Source: Arthrobacter sp. U41 (GTDB lineage: Bacteria; Actinomycetota; Actinomycetes; Actinomycetales; Micrococcaceae). Taken from it: a DNA stretch of 64,000 bases. The translations under genes were made by a program, and so were the position numbers. The stretch spans positions 4,092,001 through 4,156,000 of the forward strand of contig NZ_CP015732.1 in assembly GCF_001750145.1 (NCBI RefSeq), written 5' to 3'. Below the pieces are notes generated by a model. It saw only the letters and a list, made by a program, of their open reading frames with translations, had not been told where the DNA came from and made no database searches. Each line of letters opens with the position of its first letter. Within the stretch, counting starts at the first letter, position 1. Positions 1-8,772 of this stretch are shown one piece after another.

Positions 1-2806
1 ACTGCAGATGTCCGGTCTCCAGGTAGGACGGCAGGAACGAGGCCAGCCCCAGGACGAAGACCGGGACGACCAGGACAAGGCGGTTGAACAACTGGAGCAG
101 GCTGAAGATGACGCGCCTGCGCGTGCTGCAGTTCGCTTCGGGAACCCGCCGGAATTGGGTACTCGTGCGTTCAGCGGGGGAACCATGCCAGCTTTCTCCG
201 TCGGGGACGGCCTGGTTTGTCTGCAGGGCCGAGGCATGTCCCAACTGGCTGTCATCCCCCATCGACGTGCCGATGTCGAAAGTGGTCTTCTCCGAGACAA
301 GAACGTTCCGGCCGAACGTCACCGGACCCTTCTCGAGGACACCCGGGCGCGCCCGGTAGCAGAGGAAGAAGGAGTTCTTATGGATGACGGTGTTCTCGCC
401 GATGGTGAGCAGGTCCGTGCACACCGGCACTGTCCGGGAGAAGATCACCACACCCTTTCCGATTTTTGCCCCCAGCATCCGCAGGTACACCACGTAGAGC
501 GGTGAGCCCGCAAACAGCACGAGCGGGTTAGCCCGCGTCAGGGTCTTGACTGCCCAGAACCGGACGTAGTCCAGGCTCCATATTTGAATCAGCCCCGGCT
601 TCCACCGCCCCACCAGGACCCATTTCGCGAGGACCGGGGTCAGGGAAAGCACCACGAAGGTGGCGGCGCCGAAGCCCACGGACCGCAGCCACATGTCAAT
701 GGGCGAGGTTCCCCCGGACGCCCATAAGAAGCCGAAAACCAGCAGCCAGGCGGCATACATCGTGTAGCCCAGGAAGACCAGCAACTGGATGGTCCCGCAG
801 AGAAAGTACTGGAAGGAGCTGGCACGGGGCAGTGATGGCGGGGGCACCAGGTCAGCCGACGGCCCCGCCGGTACCAGTTCAGCTTCAATGCCCCTGGCTT
901 CGAGACACTCGGCAAGCTGCCGCACCGTTGGGTGCTTGTAGACGTCCTGCATGGCCGCTGACGGCAGCCCGGTTTCTTTTCTGACACGGGCGCAGAAATG
1001 GGCCATCAGCAACGAGTCGGCGCCCAGGTCGTTGAAGAAATGCGCGTCCGTGGACACTTTCTCCAGTCCCAGCACGGCACCCAACTGCTCCGCCAGGGCC
1101 TTCTCGGACTCCGTGGCCGGGGCGGTGTAGGACCCGTTGCCCGCCAGGCTCAGCCTGTGCGTCGGCTGGGGTAAACGCTTCCGGTCCACTTTTCCGCTGG
1201 CCATCATGGGCATGGACTCAAGCTGTTCGAAATAGCCCGGAACCATATATCCTGGAAGCCGGGTGCGGAGCATCTGGCGGATTTCACGGGCATCGATGCT
1301 CACTACGTCCTTGCGGAGGGTGTAGTAGGCGGCCAGTTCGACCGATCCGCGCTCCGGCTCAAAGGTCTGAACCACTGCCTGCGCGATCCCCGGAAGCTGC
1401 AGCAGGAACGACTCAATTTCGGTCAGTTCGATACGGTACCCGCGTATTTTGACTTGTGTGTCGATCCGCCCGAAGTACTCGATCTCCCCCGCCGCATTGA
1501 TCCGCCCCAGGTCCCCCGTGCGGTAAATCCGGCCGGAGGGATTGTTTCCGATCCCGAGGAAATCCGGAATGAACGCCCGCTCAGTCAGATCCGGTCGGTT
1601 GACATAACCCCGGGCCAGGCCCACGCCGGCGAGTCCGATTTCCCCCGATTCCCCGGATGGCAAGGCCCGGGAATCATCAGGGTCCAGAATGACAGCCGAG
1701 TAGGTGGGCAGCGGCACTCCCAGCGACACCGGGCTGTCGGGGTCAAGGACGGCCCACGTGGCCGTGACGGTCGCCTCGGTGGGCCCGTAGACGTTCAGGA
1801 AGCGACGGCCGGGGCGGTGCCAGCGGGTGACCAGATCCCGGGGGCACGCCTCCCCGGAGACCAGCAGGAACCGCAGGCCTGGCAGGTCTTCGTCAAGGGT
1901 CGCCAGGAGTGTCGGTACGCAGCAAAGGGCTGTGATGCTCTTTTCCTGCAGGTACTCAGCAAGCTCGGCACCCAGCAGGCTGGGTCCGCTCGGCTTGGGC
2001 ACCAAGGTGGCCCCTGCCAGCCAGGAGACCCAGATTTCCTCCACCGAGAAATCAAAGGCGATCGTCATCCCCTGGTAAACCCGGTCCGCTGACCCGATGC
2101 CATAATGTTCGGACGCGACACGGACAAAATTGCAGATACTGGCCTGCTCCACGGCCACGCCCTTCGGCCGGCCGGTGGTACCCGAGGTGTAAATAATGTA
2201 GGCCAGTTCATCGGTTGCCCCGCCCAGCTCCGCACCGTTCATTCGGTCGGGGTCTTCCGCGTCGACGTGCGGCTGCGCATGGTCAAGGCACACCGTCTGG
2301 GCGGCGACTTCAGGCAGCAGGTCCTTCAGATGTGACAGGGACAGAACCATGGCCACATCGGCGTCTTCAACGATGTATTTGAGTCGGTCCGGGGGGAACC
2401 CCGGATCCAGGGGCACATAGGCGGCGTGGATTTTAAGCGTCGCCAGCATCGCCACGTAGGCACGCCACGGCTGATCGAACAGCAGCGCGATGCGGTCCCC
2501 GGGCCGGGCCCCGCAGGCCAGGAGGTGGCGGGCCAGTTGATTCGCCCGTCCATCCAGCTCCTGATAGCTCAAAATAACGTCACCGGCGTCGACCGCAATC
2601 TGGGCACCACGTCCATCGTTTCGCAACCTGTCACAGCGGTCCTCGAATAGCTGTTCCAGCCGTTCGCCCTGCTGCCAGCGGGCGGCCTGGTCCGGGGCGG
2701 CCGACGTCAGGATCGTTCCCTCCGTTGCCCCGCCGTCGGTCGAGATCTTGCCGCGCAACTCAGCGGGGGCGGTGATGCCACTATGGACCTTCACCTTTTT
2801 ACTCAT
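1..2806 (-). CDS. Pls/PosA-type non-ribosomal peptide synthetase (partial, C-terminus outside window)
   Basis: The frame enters from the left edge, so about 935 N-terminal residues are present and the C-terminus is missing. Seen in order: an adenylation domain (A3 TSGTTGRPKG near residue 205, A4 FDFSVEE near 252, A5 YGPTEATV near 340, A10 SGKVDRKRLP near 535), a carrier domain with the phosphopantetheine serine in LGADSL near 596, then hydrophobic segments (about 655-735) and an acyltransferase-like region. There is no standard condensation or thioesterase domain. This A-carrier-membrane layout is that of the Pls/PosA family, whose founder joins lysines into epsilon-poly-lysine at the membrane. 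Start ATG has GAAGGA eight bases upstream. The upstream genes ectB and aspartate kinase supply diaminobutyrate, so this is probably the amino acid activated. The family call is firm; the product is inference. Confidence 0.85.
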   Translation of the reverse strand, partial: MSKKVKVHSGITAPAELRGKISTDGGATEGTILTSAAPDQAARWQQGERLEQLFEDRCDRLRNDGRGAQIAVDAGDVILSYQELDGRANQLARHLLACGARPGDRIALLFDQPWRAYVAMLATLKIHAAYVPLDPGFPPDRLKYIVEDADVAMVLSLSHLKDLLPEVAAQTVCLDHAQPHVDAEDPDRMNGAELGGATDELAYIIYTSGTTGRPKGVAVEQASICNFVRVASEHYGIGSADRVYQGMTIAFDFSVEEIWVSWLAGATLVPKPSGPSLLGAELAEYLQEKSITALCCVPTLLATLDEDLPGLRFLLVSGEACPRDLVTRWHRPGRRFLNVYGPTEATVTATWAVLDPDSPVSLGVPLPTYSAVILDPDDSRALPSGESGEIGLAGVGLARGYVNRPDLTERAFIPDFLGIGNNPSGRIYRTGDLGRINAAGEIEYFGRIDTQVKIRGYRIELTEIESFLLQLPGIAQAVVQTFEPERGSVELAAYYTLRKDVVSIDAREIRQMLRTRLPGYMVPGYFEQLESMPMMASGKVDRKRLPQPTHRLSLAGNGSYTAPATESEKALAEQLGAVLGLEKVSTDAHFFNDLGADSLLMAHFCARVRKETGLPSAAMQDVYKHPTVRQLAECLEARGIEAELVPAGPSADLVPPPSLPRASSFQYFLCGTIQLLVFLGYTMYAAWLLVFGFLWASGGTSPIDMWLRSVGFGAATFVVLSLTPVLAKWVLVGRWKPGLIQIWSLDYVRFWAVKTLTRANPLVLFAGSPLYVVYLRMLGAKIGKGVVIFSRTVPVCTDLLTIGENTVIHKNSFFLCYRARPGVLEKGPVTFGRNVLVSEKTTFDIGTSMGDDSQLGHASALQTNQAVPDGESWHGSPAERTSTQFRRVPEANCSTRRRVIFSLLQLFNRLVLVVPVFVLGLASFLPSYLETGHLQ

Positions 2807-2887
2807 GGATTGCTTCCTTCGCATGAAGTGACGTGTGGCGGACGGTTGCTGATGTCATCGACGGCTCCGAACGGGCGGCGGTGTCAT

Positions 2888-4327
2888 TCACGAGATGATC
2901 CGGGAGTGCAGCGAGCCGCCCCGCGAGGCAGGGCTCGGCGCCAAACCCCGGAGGCCGTGGCCCCAGCGGATGTCGCCGCCCGGGTCCCGGCCGTGGGCCG
3001 TCGGTGAGCCTGACTGTGCCGTCTCCCCCGCCGCCGGGGCCATGCCGAACGCCAGCCGGACGGCGCGCTCGGCATCATCGATCCGCCCGGCGCGGGTGAT
3101 GGCCGCGACATAGGTCTCCGATATTTCGACCAAATCGACTTCGATACCGGCTTCCGACAGGGTCCACAGGAAGGTGCAGACGACGTCCGGCGAGGACCGC
3201 ATGCCCACGCCGGTGACTGAGACCCTGCCGACTTCACCGCGGTGCTGCAGTGCCTGGAAACCTATGGTCGCTTGGGCAGCACCCAGCACCGCGAGGGCGG
3301 GAGACGCCTCCGGTGCCGGGATGATCAGGGCAACGTCGGAACGCGTGGAGCCTGTGCCTGCCGCGCTTTGGACGATTGTCTGGACGTTCACCCCTGAACG
3401 CGAAAGCACCTGGAACAGACGCGCCATGCTGTCGGGTTCGTCGGGAACTCCGACAACGATGACCTTCGCCGCCGAGTTCACGCCACCCACGCCGGTCACG
3501 ACAGGTTGTTCCCTCACCGGTTTCCGGAACGGGTGGCGGTCAAGTCCAGGCAGGATCAGCGTTCCCGGCGCGGGCACGAATGAGGACCGGACATGGATCG
3601 GAATGCCGAATCGGCGGGCGTATTCAACACACCTCAGGTGCAGCACCTTGCACCCGGAGGCCGCGAACTCCAGCATGACCTCGCTTGAGAGGACGCCGAT
3701 TTTGCGGGCCTTCGGGACAATTCGCGGGTCCGCGGTGTAGACACCGTCCACATCCGTGAAAATCTCGCAGATGCTGGCGCCGAGTGCCGCGGCCAGCGCA
3801 ACTGCGGTGAGGTCTGAGCCACCCCGGCCGAGGGTGGTTACCCTCTTGCCCTTCCTGGTTCTTCCCTGAAAGCCCGCAACAATCGGAGTTTCTCCACGGG
3901 CCAGGGCGGTGCGGATGCGGTCGGGCCGGACGTCAGTGATCTGGGCTTTGCCGTGGACGCTGTCGGTGATGAGGCCCGCCATGCTGCCGGTGAAGGTGAC
4001 GGGCGTCTGGCCAAGATCTGCCAAGGCGATGGCCAGCAGTGCCGACGACACGAGTTCGCCGGTGCTCAGCAGGGCGTCGAGGTCGCTGGGACGCGGTCGG
4101 CGTGAGACTTCGGCGGCCAGATCGCACAGTTCATCGGTGGTGTCGCCCATGGCGGAGACAACCGCCACGACCTGGTACCCGTTCTCCCGGGTCATGGCGA
4201 TCCGCTGGGCCGCGCGGAGGATGCCGGAGGGATCCGCGAGGGATGAGCCCCCGAACTTTTGCACGATGACGCTCCCCCGGGGAGTCGTCCGGTCCCTTTC
4301 GTCTAGCACGACCCAAGGCCTAACCAT
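2888..4327 (-). CDS. lysC: aspartate kinase, divergent regulatory domain
   Basis: Phosphorylates L-aspartate, the first step towards aspartate semialdehyde. The N-terminus carries the kinase signature VQKFGGSSLADP, followed by FQGRTRKGKRVTTLGRGGSD and the ITDVDGVY-like block (FTDVDGVYTADPR). The C-terminal third is a pair of ACT domains, but the usual M(R/K)SxPGV and TSEIxISV segments read MRSSPDV and ISETYVAAI, so allosteric control may differ from a housekeeping enzyme. A low-complexity tail of about 45 residues follows the ACT region. It lies 21 bp behind ectB and 81 bp before the peptide synthetase, all on one strand, so it is probably a pathway-dedicated copy feeding EctB. The start is the upstream ATG; a start nearer the FGG motif is possible. 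Confidence 0.9.
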   Translation of the reverse strand: MVRPWVVLDERDRTTPRGSVIVQKFGGSSLADPSGILRAAQRIAMTRENGYQVVAVVSAMGDTTDELCDLAAEVSRRPRPSDLDALLSTGELVSSALLAIALADLGQTPVTFTGSMAGLITDSVHGKAQITDVRPDRIRTALARGETPIVAGFQGRTRKGKRVTTLGRGGSDLTAVALAAALGASICEIFTDVDGVYTADPRIVPKARKIGVLSSEVMLEFAASGCKVLHLRCVEYARRFGIPIHVRSSFVPAPGTLILPGLDRHPFRKPVREQPVVTGVGGVNSAAKVIVVGVPDEPDSMARLFQVLSRSGVNVQTIVQSAAGTGSTRSDVALIIPAPEASPALAVLGAAQATIGFQALQHRGEVGRVSVTGVGMRSSPDVVCTFLWTLSEAGIEVDLVEISETYVAAITRAGRIDDAERAVRLAFGMAPAAGETAQSGSPTAHGRDPGGDIRWGHGLRGLAPSPASRGGSLHSRIIS

Positions 4328-4348
4328 CCAGCCGGGGATGTCCTATCC

Positions 4349-5623
4349 CTAGGCAATGGACTTCACCGTGACCTTCCCGCCGGTCACCGACTCGGCTGCG
4401 TCTGCAAGGATGTCGAGTCCCTTCAGCAACTGTGCGGGGTCTATCGTCAGCGCCGGCATCGTCTTGATGACTTCGCCCTCCGGCCCCGAGGTTTCCGCCA
4501 GCAGGCCCCGGGCGAACGACTCGGCCGCGATTTTCCCTGCCATCTGGTGGTCGGGGTAGTAAATGCCCGCTAGCAGTCCCCGGCCCCGGACGAGCGCACC
4601 TTCAGTACCCGCTGCGATCTGGGTGAGGCCCTCGTGCAGTTGCGAAGCGAGCCCCGCGACTTTCGATTCAAACCTCCGGTCCTGCCAATAGAGCTCCAGG
4701 GCAGCAGTTCCGGTCACGAACGCCGGGTTGTGTCCCCGGAAGGTCCCGTTGTGCTCCCCCGGCTTCCAGATGTCCAGTTCCGGTTTGAAGAGTGTGAGGG
4801 ACAGGGGCAGTCCGAACCCTGAAATGGACTTGGAGAGGCAGACAATATCGGGGGTTATGCCGGCATCTTCAAAACTGAAGAATGTTCCCGTGCGCCCGCA
4901 TCCGGCCTGCACATCGTCAACGATGAGCAGGATGCCGTGTTGGTGGCAGAGTTCTGCAAGGCCCCGCAGCCAGGAGGGCCGGGCGGCTCTGAGGCCGCCC
5001 TCGCCCTGTACGGTTTCCACGATGACCGCGGCGGGTTTGTCGACGCCTGAGCCGCTGTCCTCCAGCGCATGGCGAAGCCACAGGAAGTCGGCTGGCTGGC
5101 CGTCAAGGAATCCGTCATAGGGCATGCTGGAGGTGTTCGTGAGGGGAACCCCGGCGCCCTCCCGTTTCATTGAATTGCCTGTCACTGACAAAGAGCCCAG
5201 CGTCATTCCGTGGAACGCATTCGTAAAGCTGATGATGTGTGTCCGGCCGGTGACCTTTCGGGCCAGCTTCAAGGCCGCTTCCACCGAGTTTGTACCCGTG
5301 GGACCGGGAAACATGACTTTGTAGTCAAAGTCCCGGGGCTTCAGGATCAGCTCATGGAAAGTTTCCAGGAAGCGTCGTTTAGCCACCGTTTTCATATCGA
5401 GGGAATGAACTATTGCACCGGAGAGAAGATATTCCACGAGCGGTCGGAGCAGCTCCGGGTTGTTGTGTCCGTAGTTCAGCGCTCCGGCGCCGGAGAAGAA
5501 ATCAAGAAAGTCCCTGCCGTCCTCGCTGTAGAGAGTACTGCCTGCAGCGCGGTCAAAGACCGTGTCCCAGGTGCGGCAGTAAGTGCGGACTTCCGACTCC
5601 AGATTTTCAAAGATATCCATCAT
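4349..5623 (-). CDS. ectB: diaminobutyrate--2-oxoglutarate transaminase (EctB-like)
   Basis: Class III PLP aminotransferase converting L-aspartate 4-semialdehyde and glutamate to L-2,4-diaminobutyrate and 2-oxoglutarate. Visible family features are the N-terminus [31 protein letters not shown], the nucleotide/PLP segment [35 protein letters not shown] and the PLP lysine in [10 protein letters not shown]. From this start the protein is 424 residues, the usual EctB length; the longer frame upstream lacks family sequence. The ATG pair at 5618-5623 has GAAGGAAAG just upstream. EctA and EctC are not adjacent, unlike ectoine operons; instead aspartate kinase and a Pls-like synthetase follow, so diaminobutyrate is more likely a building block than an ectoine intermediate. 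Confidence 0.92.
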   Translation of the reverse strand: MMDIFENLESEVRTYCRTWDTVFDRAAGSTLYSEDGRDFLDFFSGAGALNYGHNNPELLRPLVEYLLSGAIVHSLDMKTVAKRRFLETFHELILKPRDFDYKVMFPGPTGTNSVEAALKLARKVTGRTHIISFTNAFHGMTLGSLSVTGNSMKREGAGVPLTNTSSMPYDGFLDGQPADFLWLRHALEDSGSGVDKPAAVIVETVQGEGGLRAARPSWLRGLAELCHQHGILLIVDDVQAGCGRTGTFFSFEDAGITPDIVCLSKSISGFGLPLSLTLFKPELDIWKPGEHNGTFRGHNPAFVTGTAALELYWQDRRFESKVAGLASQLHEGLTQIAAGTEGALVRGRGLLAGIYYPDHQMAGKIAAESFARGLLAETSGPEGEVIKTMPALTIDPAQLLKGLDILADAAESVTGGKVTVKSIA

Positions 5624-5937
5624 TAGCTTTCCTTCGTTCTTTCCCCAGCCTTGGAGCGGCTCAGACATCCGGAAAACGGTCACGGCGAGCGAATTGCTGC
5701 GGCGCAAAGTCGCAAACAGGAAGTGACCGGGTAACTCCAAGCTATGTAACCCCGGTAGCTTCGGGACCCGTAGGCCGTACTCGAAAACTCGCCGCCCATC
5801 CGACCCGGTCTACTTAGCTGTACTCACACAGGAGGGGTGTTCACTCAAGTAGTCAGCATTCCGCCGCAGCAGCCCGCCGGCGGGCCGCCCCGGACGGCAC
5901 ACCGAAGGGGCTGCTGCGGTTATCGAGAAGCGGCTGT
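5624..5937. other. intergenic region holding the promoter side of the ectB operon
   Basis: A 314-bp gap between the M28 peptidase stop and the ectB start, both genes on the minus strand. Apart from the hairpin at 5864-5919 no feature is clear. The base composition near ectB is visibly less GC-rich than the surroundings. No convincing -35/-10 pair was found by eye, although the ectB promoter must lie here unless the operon is read through. Confidence 0.5.
5864..5919 (-). terminator. hairpin behind the M28 peptidase gene
   Basis: Perfect 12-bp arms CCGCAGCAGCCC and GGGCTGCTGCGG flank a GC-rich loop of 32 bases, 19 bp beyond the peptidase stop. There is no U-tract, so this is a probable but not classical terminator. 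Confidence 0.5.
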
Positions 5938-6954
5938 TTAGCCCCGCGGGGCCAGCGCGTACGTGGCGGTGGCGTAGGCCAGGGCGGCGGACATTTCCTT
6001 GAGCAGGTCCGGGTTGGTGTTCTTGATGGTGTCGCAGGCCCGGTGGTAGCAGGAATCGAGGTCCTTGCCGGCCGTGCCGCCGTAGGACTGCACCTGGGCC
6101 CTGGTCTTGGTTTCCACGTCGCCGCTGAACAGTCCGCCGCCGGGGATGCCGGCCTGCAGGAACGGCTCGTAATCGGACCCGCCGTCAAACGGCGTGGTTT
6201 CGGCCGGCAGCGAGTTCTCCTCGAAGAAACGGAAAAACACGTCTTCGATCTGCTTCGAACCCGCCGGGCCGGCCTGCTCGAAATCGGACCCGTCGCCGTC
6301 GTGGATGGACCGCACCCCGTTCGGGGAGGCCAGCATGTCCACGTTCAGGTTCGCCGCGGTCCGGGCCTTCTCGGCCCGGCTCAGCTCATCGACATAGTGC
6401 TGGGATCCGTACAGGCCGTCCTCTTCAGCGCCCCAGAACGCAAACCGCACCCGGTTCGCCGGGGTGATCCCGTTCTCCTTCATCCAGCGGGCAATCTCAA
6501 TCATGGCCGCGACCCCGCTGGCGTTGTCATTGATCCCCGGCCCCTCGCGCACCGAATCCAGGTGCCCGCCCACCACCACGGTGTTCTCGGCGCTGCCCCC
6601 GGTATCGGCGAGGATGTTGAAGCTCTCCACCTGCTTCCGGTTCTTGCCCTCGCCCCGGAAGGAAAAGGCCTGCCGGACCGGGTTGTACCCGGCCGCGCGC
6701 AACTGCTCCTCAACGTACCGGGCGGATTCCTCATAACCGGAGGTCCCCGACGCCCGGTTCCCATCATTGTCATCAGCGATGCGCTGCAGCGCCTCCAGGT
6801 GATCCACCATGCCCCGGCCCTTGAACTCCGCCAGGACCGCCCGTGCGTCCACCCCGCCCACCGGCTCCAGCCGCGGAGCCGTGCATCCCGGGAGGACGAG
6901 GCTGATCGTCAGCAAGATCGCGGCGGCCGCTGCGGTTCCAAGCCTTTTCATCAT
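5938..6954 (-). CDS. secreted M28-family zinc aminopeptidase lipoprotein
   Basis: Predicted extracytoplasmic metallopeptidase of 338 residues. The N-terminus is a lipoprotein signal peptide ending in LPGC. The M28 zinc site is visible: GGHLDSV with its first ligand, GINDNASGVAAM with the bridging aspartate, and FWGAEEDGLYGS with the catalytic and ligand glutamates, followed by a conserved region near FDGGSDYEPFLQAGIPGG. It is related to bacterial leucyl aminopeptidases and aminopeptidase S. The start ATG has GGAGGA about nine bases upstream; a second ATG follows immediately. It stands alone between divergently and tandemly placed neighbours. Likely role: trimming of external peptides for nutrition. 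Confidence 0.9.
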   Translation of the reverse strand: MMKRLGTAAAAAILLTISLVLPGCTAPRLEPVGGVDARAVLAEFKGRGMVDHLEALQRIADDNDGNRASGTSGYEESARYVEEQLRAAGYNPVRQAFSFRGEGKNRKQVESFNILADTGGSAENTVVVGGHLDSVREGPGINDNASGVAAMIEIARWMKENGITPANRVRFAFWGAEEDGLYGSQHYVDELSRAEKARTAANLNVDMLASPNGVRSIHDGDGSDFEQAGPAGSKQIEDVFFRFFEENSLPAETTPFDGGSDYEPFLQAGIPGGGLFSGDVETKTRAQVQSYGGTAGKDLDSCYHRACDTIKNTNPDLLKEMSAALAYATATYALAPRG

Positions 6955-7075
6955 GTGGGCATCCTCCAGGCTATGAAGATAACGCCCTGGCCTCTTCTGA
7001 GAAAGTGCCGGCCCTCCCCTACCGGAGGAACACCCGTGGGGAATATTCGGACGTGGCGGACGTTATACCGCTCAA

Positions 7076-7106
7076 TAGATGCAAATGCATCTAAATCGGC
7101 TATAGT
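7076..7106 (+). promoter_or_regulatory. MarR-type operator with adjacent -10 box
   Basis: A perfect inverted repeat, TAGATGCA-AA-TGCATCTA (7076-7093), lies directly upstream of a TATAGT -10-like hexamer (7101-7106). It is 42 bp in front of the LLM oxidoreductase gene, which is cotranscribed with a marR gene. The position suits autorepression by that MarR protein (inference). Confidence 0.6.
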
Positions 7107-7148
7107 AGAAGCAGCTCCCGGAAAAGTCCGGCCACGGAAGGGCATATC

Positions 7149-8279
7149 ATGCAGATCGGCGTCTTCAGCGTCAGCGACATCACCACCGACCCCACCACGG
7201 GTCGTACCCCCACGGAGCACGAACGCATCAAGGCGTCCGTGGCGATCGCCAAAAAGGTCGAGGAAATCGGCATGGATGTCTACGCCATTGGCGAGCACCA
7301 TAACCGGCCTTTCTTCTCTTCCTCCCCCACCACGACTCTGGCCTACATTGCCGCGCAGACAGAGCGCATCATCCTGTCCACCGCCACGACGCTGATCACC
7401 ACCAATGACCCGGTGAAGATCGCCGAGGACTTCGCCATGCTCCAGCACCTGGCCGACGGCCGCGTGGACCTGGTCCTGGGCCGCGGCAACACCGCCCCCG
7501 TCTACCCCTGGTTCGGCAAGAACATCCAGGACGGAATCGAACTCGCGATCGAGAACTACAGCCTGCTGCGCCGCCTCTGGGACGAGGACACCGTCAACTG
7601 GTCCGGCAAGCACCGCACACCGCTGCAGAACTTCACCTCCACTCCGCGCCCGCTCGACGGCGTAGCCCCCTTCGTCTGGCACGGTTCGATCCGTACGCCG
7701 CAGATCGCGGAAGTCGCTGCCTACTATGGCGACGGATTCTTCGCCAACAACATCTTCTGGCCCAAGGAGCACTACCAGCAACTGATCGGCCTCTACCGCG
7801 AACGCTACGAGCACTACGGCCACGGCCAGGCCGACCAGGCAATCGTGGGCCTCGGCGGACAGTTCTTCATGCGCAAGAACTCCCAGGACGCCGTCAAGGA
7901 GTTCCGGCCCTACTTCGACAACGCCCCGGTCTACGGCCACGGCCCGTCGCTCGAGGACTTCACCTCGCAGACCCCGCTGACCGTCGGCAGCCCGCAGGAA
8001 GTCATCGAAAAGACGCTGAGCTTCCGTGAGTACTTCGGCGATTACCAGCGGCAGCTGTTCCTGATCGACCACGCGGGCCTGCCGCTGAAGACCGTGCTGG
8101 AACAGCTGGACCTGTTCGGCGAGGAGGTCCTGCCGGTCCTGCGCAAGGAATATGCCGAGAAGACCCCGGCCCATGTCCCCGAACCGCCCACCCACGCCGG
8201 ACGTGTCGCCGCGTCCCTGGCCGCAGCCGGGCAGTCCTCCGGCGAAACCGCCCGCACCGCCGGCACGAAGAGCGTGTGA
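7149..8279 (+). CDS. LLM-class flavin-dependent oxidoreductase
   Basis: Bacterial luciferase-like TIM-barrel flavoprotein of 376 residues, of the FMN-dependent CE1758-like group. Recognisable stretches are MQIGVFSVSDIT at the N-terminus, YAIGEHHNRPFFSSSP, the conserved ISTATTLITTNDPVKIAEDFAMLQHLADGRVDLVLGRG-type block, and TVGSPQEVIEKTL near the C-terminus. The tail after about residue 340 is alanine/proline rich and not conserved. The start has GGAAGG upstream. Its stop overlaps the start of the marR gene by one base (TGATG), so the two are translationally coupled. The substrate cannot be read from the sequence; the MarR partner suggests induction by a small, perhaps aromatic or oxidised, molecule. 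Confidence 0.88.
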   Translation: MQIGVFSVSDITTDPTTGRTPTEHERIKASVAIAKKVEEIGMDVYAIGEHHNRPFFSSSPTTTLAYIAAQTERIILSTATTLITTNDPVKIAEDFAMLQHLADGRVDLVLGRGNTAPVYPWFGKNIQDGIELAIENYSLLRRLWDEDTVNWSGKHRTPLQNFTSTPRPLDGVAPFVWHGSIRTPQIAEVAAYYGDGFFANNIFWPKEHYQQLIGLYRERYEHYGHGQADQAIVGLGGQFFMRKNSQDAVKEFRPYFDNAPVYGHGPSLEDFTSQTPLTVGSPQEVIEKTLSFREYFGDYQRQLFLIDHAGLPLKTVLEQLDLFGEEVLPVLRKEYAEKTPAHVPEPPTHAGRVAASLAAAGQSSGETARTAGTKSV

Positions 8280-8740
8280 TGTCCGCCAAAACCACCCAGT
8301 CGCCGGTGCGCCTGGCCGCGGAAACCTGGGAATCCCTGTTCCGCGCCCAGGTGGCGGTCATGCGCCGGCTGCAGGCCGGCCCGGCGTTCAAAACCCTGGC
8401 CGTGAACGAGTACGACGTGCTGTTCACGCTCTCGCGCTGCCCGTCGGGGTGGCTCCGCCAGAACGAGCTCAACGACCACGTGCTGCTGAGCCAGTCCAGC
8501 CTGAGCCGGCTCGTGGAACGCCTCGAAAAGCGCGGCCTGGTGGAGCGGATGCCGGCGCCCGACGACGGCCGCGGCGTCCTGGTCAAGCTCACCGAGGCCG
8601 GCTGGGAGCTGCAGAAGCAGATCGGCCGGGAGCATGTCCGCGACATCGCCAACCTGGTGGGCCCGGCCCTGACAGCGGCGGAGCAGCAGGAGCTGCTGCG
8701 CCTGACGGAGAAGCTGCGGGCCTCAGTGACGGCACGCTGA
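8279..8740 (+). CDS. MarR-family transcriptional regulator
   Basis: A 153-residue winged-helix protein. Helix-turn-helix and wing are seen in LNDHVLLSQSSLSRLVERLEKRG and LVERMPAPDDGRGVLVKLTEAG, with alpha-helical dimerisation ends. The ATG shares one base with the LLM oxidoreductase stop. It probably represses its own operon through the palindrome at 7076-7093. The ligand is unknown. No cysteine is visible at the N-terminus, which argues against an OhrR-type peroxide sensor. Confidence 0.9.
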   Translation: MSAKTTQSPVRLAAETWESLFRAQVAVMRRLQAGPAFKTLAVNEYDVLFTLSRCPSGWLRQNELNDHVLLSQSSLSRLVERLEKRGLVERMPAPDDGRGVLVKLTEAGWELQKQIGREHVRDIANLVGPALTAAEQQELLRLTEKLRASVTAR

Positions 8741-8772
8741 CCCGCGGTGCAGGGCCCCGGGGCCGCTGACGC

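Noticed and set aside
4349..5740. Ectoine biosynthesis operon
   Set aside because: EctB is present, but no EctA or EctC flanks it; an M28 peptidase lies upstream and an aspartate kinase and peptide synthetase downstream.
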